DNA from: Pycnopodia helianthoides
Lineage: Eukaryota > Echinodermata > Asteroidea > Forcipulatida > Asteriidae
DNA length: 64,000 nucleotides
Assembly: GCA_032158295.1 (NCBI GenBank)
Contig: CM063251.1
Location: 20,155,433 to 20,219,432, forward strand
Reading direction: 5' to 3'
This document shows positions 1-11,720 of this stretch, one piece after another. Position 1 is the first letter of the stretch, and each line of letters starts with the position of its first letter. Below the pieces are notes generated by a model that was not told where the DNA came from, did not search any database, and saw only the letters and a program-made list of their open reading frames with translations. Made by a program: the position numbers and the translations under genes.

Positions 1-32
1 TATTTTATAACTTTACCTTGGAGTAAACTCGT

Positions 33-552
33 ATGACTGAGATCAATATGCAATATGACACATGCCATTACAGTGCTCAATTGGAGGGTTTGCAACCAGG
101 CAAAACGTTTGGACCGATAGCCTCCTGGTATGACAACATAACACCCAGTAGTAATGGCCCATTTCCACTGCCACAAAACGGTAATTATTTTAACCTGATG
201 GGCGGGTTATCTTACCATAACCCACCAGGGTGTGATTTCACCAACAGCCGAGGAGGAGGAGGGGGAAACGGAGGAGGGGGACTTCAAGGAGGCAACCCTG
301 AGACAAATTTTACTCCTTGGTCGTACCCACCCGACAAACCCGGTACGGAACTAACCTTCCCCGTGAACTTTAACCAGCAGGGTGGTAACACCACCAGCGG
401 GGGCCTGCAGAGTTCCTGCGCCGTGCTCCAGGAGGGTGAGCCCGGGCTTCAACAGGGCCAGATGAAGCCACCAACTCACGGGACCTTCCCGGAGTCAGAG
501 AAACTGCAGACATCGGCACAAGATTGTCTTCTTCGCTCATGCAAAGCAAACG
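33..552 (+). CDS. Hox11/13b: Hox11/13b exon 1 (N-terminal, non-homeobox part)
   Basis: First coding exon of a posterior Hox transcription factor, about 173 codons plus one base. The ATG at 33 is the first in frame and follows an in-frame TAA at 24-26, so the start is well bounded. The protein opens MTEINMQYDTCHYSAQLEG, is rich in Gly, Asn, Pro and Tyr, and carries a poly-Gly stretch around residues 73-92 encoded by GGA/GGG codons. The exon closes at AAACG|GTAAGT (donor at 553), phase 1; the unspliced frame would stop at 558. A TPWSYP stretch lies mid-exon, but no hexapeptide stands at the exon end, as is usual for group 11-13 genes. The link to the homeobox exon at 9.9-10.5 kb rests on strand, spacing and two-exon Hox architecture. 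Seen: frame, donor, composition. Inferred: paralogue letter, from cluster order. The 5' UTR is cut by the window edge. Confidence 0.8.
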
Positions 553-1565
553 GTAAGTGACTTCGAGCTATTGGCTAATATTCTCACATTATTAGTGTCT
601 ACATTGCCAACAGCAACATCTAGCAGCTAAGCTTTTGATGAGCTTCAATTTTTCCCACAGATACAACAAGAACTCTCTATATTTTTATGACAAAAGATAT
701 TAGAGATCTAAACTAACTAATAAGAAAAGTAATACTTTTGTTATGGGAAAAAAAAACATACTAAAAATAGTTCTGGAAATGGCAGTTTCATTTTAAAACT
801 TCCTTATACTAACACTATCCAATGGATATTAACATGACACGTTATCCAAGACCGTGTTTCGTAAAGATTGGCGGACTTTTATCTTATGTCTGTAATGTGA
901 TGAGCGAAAACCATGTTTGGACTTTTATTTGGTATTTGGTTGATCTTCCCTAAACTTCTTCAATAAGATAAAAGAGAATATACAAAAACCAGAAGAAGAA
1001 GAAGGAGGAGAAGAAGAAGAAGATAAAGAAGATGAAAACCAAGTGAACCATTTATGTAGGGTCTAATTCAGAAAAAAACTTACTTCGTCAGATAAAAATC
1101 AACTGAAATTCGAATGGAATTCATTCCGATACACAATACATGAATGTTGCAATTTGTTTTAAATATTTATTTTGGTCGTTAACTTATTTACTACTTCTTA
1201 CAACTTGAACTTTGAAAAACTCAAACTTAATTTTTGTTTTTATGATGTCCCGTTTTTAAACCGTCCACAAGAAGCTTTCATTTTATTTCTTTCTTGCTGC
1301 TCTTAAGGAAAAGCTCGATTTTTTTTCTGACTTTATAACCTGGATACGTCACAGATTTTTGGATTGATAAGATCTGTTTTTTATCCCTCCTTTATATCAC
1401 GGCCTGACCTTTGAACTTGACATCCAAAATGACCCGAAGGCGGTTTAGCTTTACAACATTGCGAGAGCAGTTCAATAAAACCATCATCGTATGACTATTG
1501 TCAAGTTGTGGCCTGAAATCTCACAATGCGGGCATTATGCGATGAAAAACACAGTAATCTTGGAT

Positions 1566-1942
1566 TTAAAGACACTGGACACTATTGGTAATTGTCAAAG
1601 ACCAGTCTTCTCACATGGTGTATCTCAACATATGCACAAAATAACAAACCTGTGAAAAGTTGAACTCGATTGGTCGTTGAAGTTGCGAGATAATAATGGA
1701 AGAAAAAACACCCTCGTCACACGAAGTTGTGTGCTTTCAGATGCTTGATTTCGAGACCTCATGCGTGAGGTCTCAAAATCAATTCAAGTAAATTACTTCT
1801 TTCTCAAAAACTACGTTACTTCAGAGGGAGCCGTTTCTCACAATGTTTTATACTATCAACAGCTCTCCATTGCTCGTTACCAAGTAAGTTTTTATGCTAA
1901 CAATTATTTGGAGTAATTACCAATAGTGTCCAGTGCCTTTAA
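1566..1942. mobile_element. MITE family A, copy 1 (TTAA-flanked)
   Basis: Both ends read TTAA plus AGRCACTGGACACTATTGG in inverted orientation (left from 1566, right ending 1942). The terminal inverted repeat is about 24 bp and the flanking TTAA is a likely target duplication. An internal palindrome (GAGACCTCATGCGTGAGGTCTC) sits near 1757-1778. There is no transposase frame, so the element is non-autonomous. A second full copy lies at 58431-58847 in the same orientation and a truncated reverse copy near 40357. TTAA duplication is the habit of piggyBac-type transposases; that assignment is inference. Confidence 0.8.
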
Positions 1943-3697
1943 GACTTCATTTCGAAACAGAGAGTATGTTTTCTTTTACAGGTTTGACACGGGATAGTTA
2001 AGAGCTGCCAAAATAGTCACAGACAGTGTTCATGTTTTGTGTGATCAACCATATCCATGAAATAACAAACCTGTGTAAGCGTGAGCATAATATGTCTTGT
2101 GAATCAAGGAAAAATATAGGTGAAAAACCATGCACAATTTTCAGTATGTAAACACATCATCCTTAACTTTGGCTGTAACAACCGCAATCAGATACACTTT
2201 TCTTGAATATGATTTCATTTCTGAAGGAACTATTTCCCAGAAAAATGGATCTTGTACGAACTTCATTATCAGTAAGCTTTCAGACTAAAATTAAACAACG
2301 AGAAAGCGTATTTCTTAAAGTTTGAGTAACTTAAAACTTGATACCTGAACAAAATTTCCATAGAAATCTTCCTGTCCTCTAAGGCACGAGAAGACAATTA
2401 CTTCCCAAAAACTCTCTTCTCATTTCGATCTGCCAAATTGAAACAAGCTCACATTAACGGGTACAAAATCCTACGAAACCAAAAACTGTTGTTTCGGTCT
2501 TGTCTTAAAAAACGATGGCCACCCATTTTGATGAACTTTTGCACAAGTTGATGTGTTTGTTATAAACTAGTGGATGCCGAAGAACGTTTTATTAACAAAC
2601 TGAAGATGTACCACACCTGTACCTTTAGTTTTGTGTGTTCAAAAAATGATCTTACATGTTTAAGATTAGGGCCTATATAATTTTTAGATGGTGGAATGGA
2701 TATGTGTACTCCCCAAAAAAGTATGTACCAATCATCCCCAAAAGTATTCTGACACAAACGATATAATAATTTGGATTGAGGAAATCTTCTTATGGGTTAA
2801 TCAAGAGGATTTTGTAATTTCAAGTCGAGTTTGGCGAGAAAAACAACTGTTCATTTTGTGATTGAAGGCTACTGGTTTATCACCGCGCACGGCTTTGAAC
2901 CCATGGATGGTAGTTGTAGTTGGGTTGTAGTTGCCCCCCGTCCTCTCGGTGGTGTCACGGTCTAAGGACCAGGACGGGTCCGTATAGTCTTGCTTACAGT
3001 ATTCAAGCGGTCACTATGTTTAGGCCTAAAAAGCTTTCATCTTTCAAAAGCTTTTGTGCAGAAAAGAAACTGCCGTCTGGAAAATGTGTATCTGGTTAAA
3101 TTAATGAGTTAAAAATAGCGCACGCATAATCTGTAATCAGTAAAAATTGAAATAACTGTTAATTTTATTTATGTGAAAACACATTGTGAACATTAAAAAA
3201 CCAAAGCTGCCCAATATTTCTTGCAACTAGCATTGAATATTGCCTTCAGATAGGATACATCAAATGCTGCTTGTCATCGGTTTGTGATAAGCACCTTTGA
3301 ATACTCTTCTTGTGGGGTACATCTTTTAGTTTTGCGAAACTCACACAGACCTTCTGATTTTAGGGACACATAAACACTGTTACATTCTGTATTTGAACCA
3401 TTGGTTGAGTTGGCCAAGGTTCTGAAGTTAAATCGAAACCTTAAAAAAAAAAAAAAAAAAAAAAAATAGGATGTAACTATAAAAAGATGGTGTGCGAAGT
3501 CTTACCGCACAGTGACAGTCTGGACTAAACATAGAGGCTACCCCTTCGTTTGTGGAGTTTTGGAGTTGAATATTGAAAGTTTTCTAGAAACAATTTAATA
3601 ATTAGTAATCTATCCCTTATGGGAGGATGCTGTCCCATTCAAAACTGTATAACATGTAATCAAAACCACTCAATTTTTGACAAAATTTCTTGAATGA

Positions 3698-3842
3698 TAT
3701 GAAATTGAACTAGGAATCTCTATAAGCTAACTTTATTATTTTTTGTAATTCGAGCCGGCAAACTCTTGCATTATATGAAATTGAACTAGGAATCTCTATA
3801 TTATAAGCTTACTTTATTTTTGTAATTTGAGCCGGCAAACTT
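3698..3842. repeat. Tandem duplication, about 75 bp x 2
   Basis: Two adjacent near-identical units, both containing TGAAATTGAACTAGGAATCT and ending in GAGCCGGCAAACT (3698-3765 and 3774-3842). They differ by small indels in the T-rich middle. This is a recent local duplication inside the Hox11/13b intron with no coding frame. Confidence 0.8.
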
Positions 3843-4725
3843 ATTTGAAATTCTGTGGTCTGATCATAAAGCTAAGCTTCTCTGACAGTGACTCTCATTC
3901 GATCTTCGTCAACGCTGTGCGGTGATCGCCAAACGTGACAGGGGTGCCTTCATGGCTTGGGGCCCACCCCGTCGATCGGAGCGATACACGGCGTCTTCAA
4001 TTGGAACATGATTGACGACCCTATTATTGAAAGTCAAACATCCGCTTCTAAAGACGATGGTATACGGTTTCGGAAATATTTTGGGGTGTAAATCCTGTCG
4101 CACAGCAAGTACACAAAGCTTTTGAAAAGATTATTGTCCAAGATGCTGAAGATTGGGTTAAAGGTTCGGTTTGAATTAATAAAGTTTTGGAAAACGGTGA
4201 CTTCACTGTCAACATAAGGGTGTGAATAAATTGATATGAACATTGATTCCACGAGGTGCACCGTCATTCCATCTTATCGAAAAAGTAGATCAATATAGTT
4301 TTAATTTTAAGAATTGAAACCACATAAAAAACTTTAAAAACTTGCAACGTATTTCATTGTATCGTTTTTTGCCGAGCAGTGATTATTTCCCAATAATTAT
4401 TTATGTACGGAGCGTTGAAGGTGGCTCTTCACTTGACATTATTCGTGATTTAAAGTAAACATAGCCCATATGCCTGTGCTGTGCCAACATGAAAGGGTGA
4501 ACACTTCTTGAGACGTTTGGAGAGGCCGTCATTTTCCAGCCGACTTATTTTTCTCACAGTAATCAAATAAGCAGAACCAAACCGAGGCTGGAATGGCAAC
4601 GAGTATGACCCTTTTATGGTATTATGCAAGTCGGTACTCATTATTAACTTCGCAGTCCAGGTACTTGACAAACACTGTGGTAACAATGGATATAATCGTT
4701 TACATCATACTTATTCGAAACCAAT

Positions 4726-5120
4726 TTAAAGGAACATTACAGAATTGGTTTTTGCTAACAAAACAGTTGCTGGCAGTGTATGCACTTTATGTAATCCACC
4801 ATTTACATAAACTGACAAACCTGTAGAAGTTTGAGATCGATCGGCCATCTGGGTCACGAGAAAATAGTGAAAAACCGATTACACATTTGCATGAAATCAT
4901 ATAGGTTCAACAAATCGAATAAAACGCTCACTGAGCGATAAACTCCAATCGGAAAAATAGTCTATCCATTTCTCTTCAAATATGGCATTTTAGACATAAA
5001 TATTTCAAGGGATGTTTTCTACTATCATCATCATTAGACCGTGTAAGTTTTATATAAATCTGTGATCAAAAAGTATATTTTACAAGTTTTTTTCTTACCA
5101 ATTCTGTAATGTTCCTTTAA
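4726..5120. mobile_element. MITE family B, copy 1 (TTAA-flanked)
   Basis: Flanked by TTAA at both ends (4726-4729, 5117-5120), with inverted termini AGGAACATTACAGAATTGG. Inside is an ACAAACCTGTAGAAGTTTGAG stretch shared with family A in modified form, and a CATCATCATTAGACCGTGTAA stretch shared by all family B copies. Other copies are at 19416 (right end lost) and 57000-57394. The open frame of about 77 codons crossing its left edge belongs to the repeat and is not a gene. Confidence 0.8.
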
Positions 5121-6118
5121 AATAATTATGACAAACAGTGCAGAAACCTTTTTATGAAGTTTGTTCGAATGAAGATTTTTGATTAAGCTTCTGTTTTTCT
5201 CTCTACTGTCTCAGTGTTTTCAAATAGAAGACGAATGTTTTGATAAAGCATAGAATGGAGAGATAAAATCCGGCTGCAATAACTGGCGGGAATTAATCAA
5301 GGTTCATGCTCTCTTCACTCGGTTTATCGTTGTTGAGAAATCTGAACGAGCTTCCAGACCGTCCCGGTACCTCACACAGAACGAATGAATCAACAGTACA
5401 TTTTCAGTAGAATAAAATACCTCTGAAGACATTCAAATCGTAACGATCGAAACGTCGAGGTGTTACACCACCCTTGTTCTTGACCATGCAGACCAAGTTT
5501 TGTTCTTGGTAATGCAATTAAAACGCGAAATGTGACGATCTTTTTGGTAACAAACCTCTAGTTAGCCGGGTAAAGTAATCATGCCGCGAGGTAATTAATT
5601 GAGTGATAAGAGTGCACTGTAGTTGCAGATTAATCTGTTTAATGTACCGATTGAACTATGACGTTTATAGTCGTTGCTCGTGGACTGTCTGAGCCCATGG
5701 GTAGAGAGTGACCATGGACCCAGCTCCACGGTTCGATGATCGGCCCTCTCGGCTTCAGAGTGAAAGATGATATTTTTATTCAACAGAAGCGTCTGGGTTT
5801 AGATCATGTCCAGGTAAAGTTCTTTCGGTCGGTGGGATGTCACAATGAACAACCTTTCCTCAATTGCAGAATACAAGGATCAAATTAATATAGTGGCAGG
5901 TTAATCTTGATTTCAACTTTTTTACCGTCCCATTTCTCGAGTTTAAGTCTCGATTTTTCCGTTTCGTTTGTTTGTTTTTTGTTTAGATGATCTTCCAAAC
6001 AGGGAGCTTCGGCAAAGTTCCCACAAGGGGATACTACACCAAGCATGGCAACAGCCAATCTTTCTCAAACAAACATCGGTTTATTGTCTATAATTATGAA
6101 TAGCACAAATCAACAAAT

Positions 6119-6240
6119 TGTGATTCAGTAAACGACAACACTTCTTCTAGTAGTTGTAAAACCAGTGGTTAGCTTGCCCGGATTTGAACCTACAACCTTG
6201 TGATTGCAAGTCCAGCAGTCTGACCACTTGAACACTATAA
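6119..6240 (-). mobile_element. tRNA-like SINE fragment
   Basis: Read on the minus strand, this has a tRNA-like body with a recognisable B-box-like GGTTCAAATCC and an upstream A-box-like segment (AAGTGGTCAGACTGCTGG), followed by an A/T-rich tail. The anticodon arm does not fold cleanly, so a tRNA-derived SINE or tRNA pseudogene is more likely than a functional tRNA. The overlapping short minus-strand frame is a by-product. Confidence 0.5.
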
Positions 6241-6960
6241 CAAAATGTCGAAATGCTGTTGAAACGATCATCTTGCATATACCAATACTTATCTGTTCAA
6301 ATTCGAAAAACAACGACTTACAAGCTGATGGATTTGTTCTTTAATATTGAAGAAAATTAAAGGGATTGCAGCTATGTTGCTTTTATTCAATTTAATTCAC
6401 TTCAATGAGGATTTTTTTTTACACTACACGCAAACATCATTTAAGGAAAATATTAGAATGGAGGCGAAGTCCCAAATAGCATGGGCTGCAATTATGGAAT
6501 GTTGTTATGTTTCGCTGGAAAACGAAAAAGAAGGAAGAAAAATGCCGACCCTTGACCCGAATTCCTCGGTTTGAAATCAGACAAGAACTTTAAGTGGTGA
6601 CTCCCACATTCCTGCAGAAGATAACCAAGAGCTTGGACCCAAAGTAGCGGGACAGAACATGCTATTTAAGGAAGGGACGGTTCGACGTCAAATTTGGAAA
6701 AGTTCAGGGAATCATTCTTTATTGTTCGTCAATACCACTATTGCCCGGTTACAGTCTTCAAAACCTGCCAAGGGAAGATTTTCATAACAAATTCAATATC
6801 CCAGACTGACTTTTTCGACAACATTTCATTCGAATCATTGATTTCGTCGACGAATATTTTACTTTTGTATTACGATAAAAAGATTCAGCCAGAACACTGT
6901 AACGCATGAGTGTACTATCCAGTCTTGCAGTACGTGCAATACTCTCACATTTACCGACCT

Positions 6961-7157
6961 GGGTCCAATTTCATCGAGCTGCTTAAGCAGAAAGTATTGC
7001 TTTAAAATGTTGTGCTAAGCAAAAAAATGAGCAGTATACCTGTTACAATGGTAAATGTGACAAGGTATTTCGGCTAGTAACCGTAATCTGGTATTAGGAA
7101 TTGGTGGTAAATGGATACTTTTTTTGTGCTTGAAGCAGCTCTATGAATTTGGGCACC
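6961..7157. mobile_element. Foldback element family D, copy 1
   Basis: Short foldback element whose ends match: left GGGTCCAATTTCATCGAGCT, right AGCTCTATGAATTTGGGC in inverse orientation. The sequence GCTTAAGCAGAAA follows the left end. Two further copies lie at 11528-11720 and 12992-13140. No coding potential; MITE-like. Confidence 0.75.
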
Positions 7158-8353
7158 GTAATTTGTAGACACGGTGAACAAATTTAAATATGCTATTCGG
7201 TAAGTAGCAACAGTAAATTTATTCCATTACACATGCGCAACTAATACTTCCCCAGCAGTTTCCAAATAAAACCCTAGTTTTAACGTAGGTTACATTAATT
7301 TTTTTTAAAATCGTAATGTACTCAAATTTTTCGCAGCGGTAACACGTCCAACGTGTTTACATTGCTCGGTTACAAATTTAGTCATGGCAAGTGAACTTTA
7401 AAACAATTAAGTTAACAAAACCTGACTCTTCTGATGAAAAACATTTTTTCTTCTCCAAGGCAACAATGTTTGCTGCCCTCGCCACAGTGCTAATGTACAC
7501 ACGCAACCGTTGCACCCACGGATAGAACAAAATAAATAGGCTATACGGAAAGTGGCAAGTTCAGAATATCTCCATTGCACATGCATAACTAGAGCTGCCT
7601 CAGTAGTTTCCAAATAGACTTCAGACACGAGTATTGTGCATTGTGAGGTTTATTTAGTTGGTTTGTTGTCGTCCATTTTGTTACTTAATCCAAAACTGCT
7701 TCCAGGACTCCCAACAAACATACAATTATATTCCAAACGAGACTGAGATTATAGTCGGAATAAAAACAAATTCAATGTTTAGGACTTTACCCCCTTTGGC
7801 TTCAAATCACTAACACTTGACATGTTCCCTTGAACAATGCATTATAGAATTGTATGAACAACAAAATCATCTACTAAAAACTAATAAATAAGACATTGTT
7901 ACTAAACTGTTAATATTTAATACCTATCTAACTTTCTTTTGCTTATCTAGAGGTAAACTCATTTTACAACCCCCCCCCCTTCCAAGAAGAAAATAGTGAA
8001 GTCTACTACGAGAATCGATTATTTCATGATGAACGACTCTCACGATTTGTGAGTATAACGCTCTCTGCAAAACTCTATTTATTTTTAGTTATCCCAAAAT
8101 ATTTCATTAGTTTTATTTATTGCTGATATCTTTCAGTTCAATCAAATTTTTGTTTCAATGATCATTCATTACAATAATGCACAAATGTGTAGACATTACT
8201 CAAGTAGTACATTATAATGAGATTTGATATTTATTAGGTACAAGGTGATTCAGTAATAAGCAGCAAATTAATGACAACATTTAGGTATAAGGTTAAGCGA
8301 GACGCTTTTATTCCCTAACCTAAGGACAGACAATAAACCTTTATTTAAGAGAA

Positions 8354-8506
8354 GTCTGCACTACTAAGGTGTTAGCTTCGTTTCAAAGCTCCTTTATATC
8401 TTCAGGAAGGAAACTCACATCAGTTTCGAAAAAAGATCAATATACTTGTGTTCATCTCAATTGTTTTAAAGCAAGTTCAATCAAATACAAACAGGGCTTA
8501 CTCTAA
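8354..8506. repeat. Intronic direct duplication, copy 1
   Basis: 153-bp segment beginning CTGCACTACTAAGG and ending ACAGGGCTTACTCTAA, almost identical to 9701-9856. Only a few substitutions and short indels separate them. This copy is followed by unrelated sequence with no splice acceptor. Confidence 0.85.
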
Positions 8507-9700
8507 CAAACATACACAACCAAGGTACCGTAACATGGACAGGACAATGAAGCAGACAAGACAAATGTGAAACAAGGCCAACTTGCGAATTACACCTTAG
8601 GTTATGAATATGAGTCAAGGAACCGAACTCTTAATTTTTTGACAAAGACAGTAGAGAGGGCGATGATTTAAGAGAATCATCTAAACTATTCCAGAATGAG
8701 ATGCCTCGATGAACAACATGCCTCTGAAGATTATGGTTCAGAGCATATTAAACATGGCACTGATATTGTTAGCCCAAGAACTTAGTGGTTCTTTTACATC
8801 TGGTGAAGAAATAATAGTATTTCTTGATATCTGACGTCACATGGACTGTGAAATTGGTGACCACTGCACTACGATCTAGTATCATTTCTGTCTCAAACAC
8901 TTGGATGTATCTCCTTCTCAGTTCGGGTCCTTTTTTATGAAAATGAAGACAGACATTCCCTAAAATCTACCTCAGCGACCGGCGGCACTTTTGATCGTCC
9001 CGTCCCCGGAAGGGAGGGGGCGGGCGTTTACGACCTCCTCACCTGTCTGCAGCCGCGTTGTGCCCTTCGAATTTATTGGGTCATTCTGGTAGAAGTCTTA
9101 AAACTTCGCGGCCGATGTCCCTTCTTCTTTTAGAAGATGAAACAGAAATTATGTAACAAAACTATAATATTAATTTGCGTTTACTGCTGCATGATTGAGT
9201 GGAAAGAGCAGTAGGGTGACGGGGTCTTACTGTTTTATGCGTTGTCTGAGGCGACGGAGTAGAAATGATGGAATTTGAAGAAACTGTAAAATATGACCTG
9301 TTGTTTTCTTGTTGTACCAAAGCTCCTTACTAACATGTTTTTATTCACCTAATTTGCCGAAACGAGCGAAGCTTCAACTACCGGGTACGTTAACCACTTT
9401 CCCATAATGGCACAGGTGGAGAAATGAGGAGGGGGGTGGGGTGGTGACTTGAGTCTCTGCGGTGGTTATTCTAGCACCCTTTATGAAGGATCCGAACATC
9501 TATTTATATTATCATCCACCACCTACTAATGGGGATATTTCTATGAAATCGTAAACTTATTTTACAAAAGTGTACGATGACACTGCCTACACCGACAGCT
9601 TCATTCTATAGAGGGCGCTATTGAATGTAGAAGCCATGCTTCGGTATCACACTTGGGTGATTGGATTCGGGTTGTATCATGACGTAAAATTTTACTTCAC

Positions 9701-9856
9701 GTCCTGCACTACTAAGTGATGGCTTCGTTTCAAAGCTCCTTTATACCTTCAGGAAGGAAAACTCACCTCAGTTTCGAAAAATAAAATCAATATACTTGTG
9801 TTCATCTCAATTGTTTTAAAGCAAGTTCGATCAAATACAAACAGGGCTTACTCTAA
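9701..9856. repeat. Intronic direct duplication, copy 2 (abuts exon 2 acceptor)
   Basis: Second copy of the 153-bp segment at 8354. It stops 24 bases before the end of the TTATTTCAG acceptor at 9880, so it covers the expected branch-point zone of the Hox11/13b intron. It could be a chance local duplication, a short mobile element or a splicing/enhancer element. No inverted termini are visible. Confidence 0.85.
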
Positions 9857-9880
9857 ACCGTCAACTTTCTGTTATTTCAG

Positions 9881-10459
9881 ATGGAATGTCACCGCCAAGG
9901 TTAAACTGCAATGATAACAACAACAACAACAACAACAGCAACAACAACAACAACACAACAACAACAAAAAAACAACAATCGAGAGCAATAAGACCAGCCA
10001 CGACAAGACACCGTGTAGATGGATGACGGTTCAGTCTCCAGTAGACCTTCGCCCCCGAGTATCGATTTGGAAGCCCCCCTAGCTCCCGTCATAACTCGCC
10101 CGCCTCGTAAGAAGCGACGCCCGTACACCAAGTACCAGACCTACGAGCTGGAGAAGGAGTTCCTCTTCAACATGTACCTCACCCGGGACAGGAGGACCCA
10201 CATCTCCCGGTCACTCAGCCTCACAGAGAGGCAAATTAAGATCTGGTTTCAGAACAGGAGGATGAAGCTGAAGAAGATGAGGCTGAGGGAGGACTTTGAT
10301 GGGCGTGCCCATCAGATGTTGCAGCATCCTGGAGGACCGCATCATCTACACCATCATCAGCCGCATCTTCATCACCATCTTCACCATCATCACCAGCAGC
10401 AAGGATGTGATATGACTGTAGCATTACATCATCATCCACGTCATCAATTACTAATGTGA
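9881..10459 (+). CDS. Hox11/13b: Hox11/13b exon 2 (homeobox exon, with frame anomaly)
   Basis: Encodes a complete Abd-B-class homeodomain (about 10103-10282) beginning [19 protein letters not shown]. Helix 3 is [10 protein letters not shown], with the W48, F49, Q50, N51 and R53 DNA-contact positions intact. NMYLTRDRR and SLTERQ place it with ambulacrarian group 11/13 genes. The C-terminal tail is His-rich and stops at 10459. Anomaly: with phase 1 from exon 1, the canonical acceptor at 9880 opens GMSPPRLNC and then a poly-Asn/Thr tract, but this frame ends at TGA 10024. The homeobox frame is one base away, and its upstream part holds TAG at 10016 directly before ATG 10019. A one-base indel near 10019-10024 would reconnect them. 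Alternatively a weak acceptor (GGTTCAG, ending 10034) keeps phase and skips the poly-Asn segment, or ATG 10019 starts a short isoform. The homeobox is certain; the exon start is not. Confidence 0.9.
9911..9978. repeat. AAC trinucleotide tract at the 5' end of exon 2
   Basis: (AAC)n with interruptions followed by a seven-A run. In the frame entered from the acceptor at 9880 it reads as Asn repeats with one Ser, then Thr and Lys/Gln. Such tracts vary in length between individuals and are prone to sequencing error, which is relevant to the frame break just downstream. Confidence 0.85.
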
Positions 10460-10934
10460 CATGGAGGTTTAAAACATTCACTTACGTCACATTTTCGCCA
10501 TCAACTAATATGACGTAAATGTGATGAGGACTTTTCCCAAAGACCCTATTGCTTATTTAACTTTACTGTGTCATGTGTGTTCACCTACCATTATAGTAAA
10601 TCAAAAATTCTGAGTTTTGGATCAAGGATGATTTGAACGATCTCAACTGGATCAAACAAGAATTGTTCCTTTTGTTATAACACAAAGTAACCTGTGTATG
10701 TCATTTACGAAAGACATCATTGCTACGAATAACAAAACCTTTAACTGATTGGTTATGACTTAAAACGAAGGTAGTCTAGTTAGTACGCTTACGTGTAGTT
10801 AATTGTCAAACTGCATAAACAACAACGGGCCGTTCGGGAACTACACCATCACAAATTTAAAGTAATGCTGGATAGAGGAAGACGGAATGTAAACCAGTCA
10901 TGGGAATTTTTAACAAATATATATTAAAAATAAA
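10460..10934 (+). other. Hox11/13b 3' UTR with candidate poly(A) signal
   Basis: Non-coding sequence after the stop at 10459, AT-rich. The first clear AATAAA hexamer in the sense direction is at 10929-10934, giving a 3' UTR near 490 bases if used. The poly(A) site itself cannot be fixed from sequence. Confidence 0.5.
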
Positions 10935-11527
10935 ATATTTGTATTCATGGAGTAATATTTTAAACTAAGCCTTTTTTTCTGGGCGATTTGATTGACCAGT
11001 TTCAAGACCAATGCTAGAATGATAGAACAGTAAATCATTTTGTGAAATCTACCTCCATCGGGCGATTCGGCCTCAGAACCTCAATACCTCAATTTGGATT
11101 TTACGTTGAACAGCAACTAGTGCTAAACATAAAAATTAGTTTAACACTATTACCAATACAAAGTAGATATTTATATACATAGAAAACTGACAACGAACAC
11201 CTATCAACAAAACCAAAATGCATTTTGCAACATTCTTGGCGTTACATTCAAGCTTTGCACTTTTCCATCCTAACTTTGTGCTCACCAATAGCCCCGTTCA
11301 CACGAGACCGTTTTAACAAGGGACTCTGACTAAAATCGCAAGACCTTGAATAAAATAGCAAATCATAGTCGTGTGAAACCGAGGACCTGTGTCACTGGTG
11401 CTCGTGTGAAAAGGGCTATTATGACTCAAATTTACCAATAATTATTTGTCAAAAAGATAACGAATAGCTAAATCAAACACCCTCAATAGGGCCTTCTTTG
11501 TATTCTTCCAAACAAACCCAAAACCAA

Positions 11528-11720
11528 GGGCCCAATTTCATAGAGTTGCTTAAGCACAAAAAGTAGCTAAACACAACAAAATTATGCTTACCAGAATAAG
11601 GTTACCAGCCAAACTACCATATCACATATACAATTTGTAACTGGCATCCTGCTCATTTCTGCTTAGCAGGCAATTATTAAGCAATATTTTCTGCTTAAGC
11701 AGCTCTATGAAATTGGGCCC
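11528..11720. mobile_element. Foldback element family D, copy 2
   Basis: Best-preserved copy: GGGCCCAATTTCATAGAG at the left and CTCTATGAAATTGGGCCC at the right are near-perfect inverse complements. The stem continues inward through GCTTAAGCA-type sequence. No frame. Confidence 0.85.

Larger units (their letters stand above)
553..9880 (+). other. Hox11/13b intron (about 9.3 kb)
   Basis: Intron between the donor at 553 (GTAAGT) and the acceptor TTATTTCAG ending at 9880, which has a good pyrimidine tract. It holds two TTAA-flanked MITEs or relatives, a 75-bp tandem duplication, a tRNA-like SINE fragment, one foldback element, a 24-base poly(A) run (3443-3466), GAA/GAG-rich simple sequence (about 990-1035) and a 153-bp direct duplication near the 3' end. 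The open frames on either strand are short and unlike any family I know, so I call no gene inside. The alternative of a downstream acceptor at 10034 is discussed under exon 2. Confidence 0.7.
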
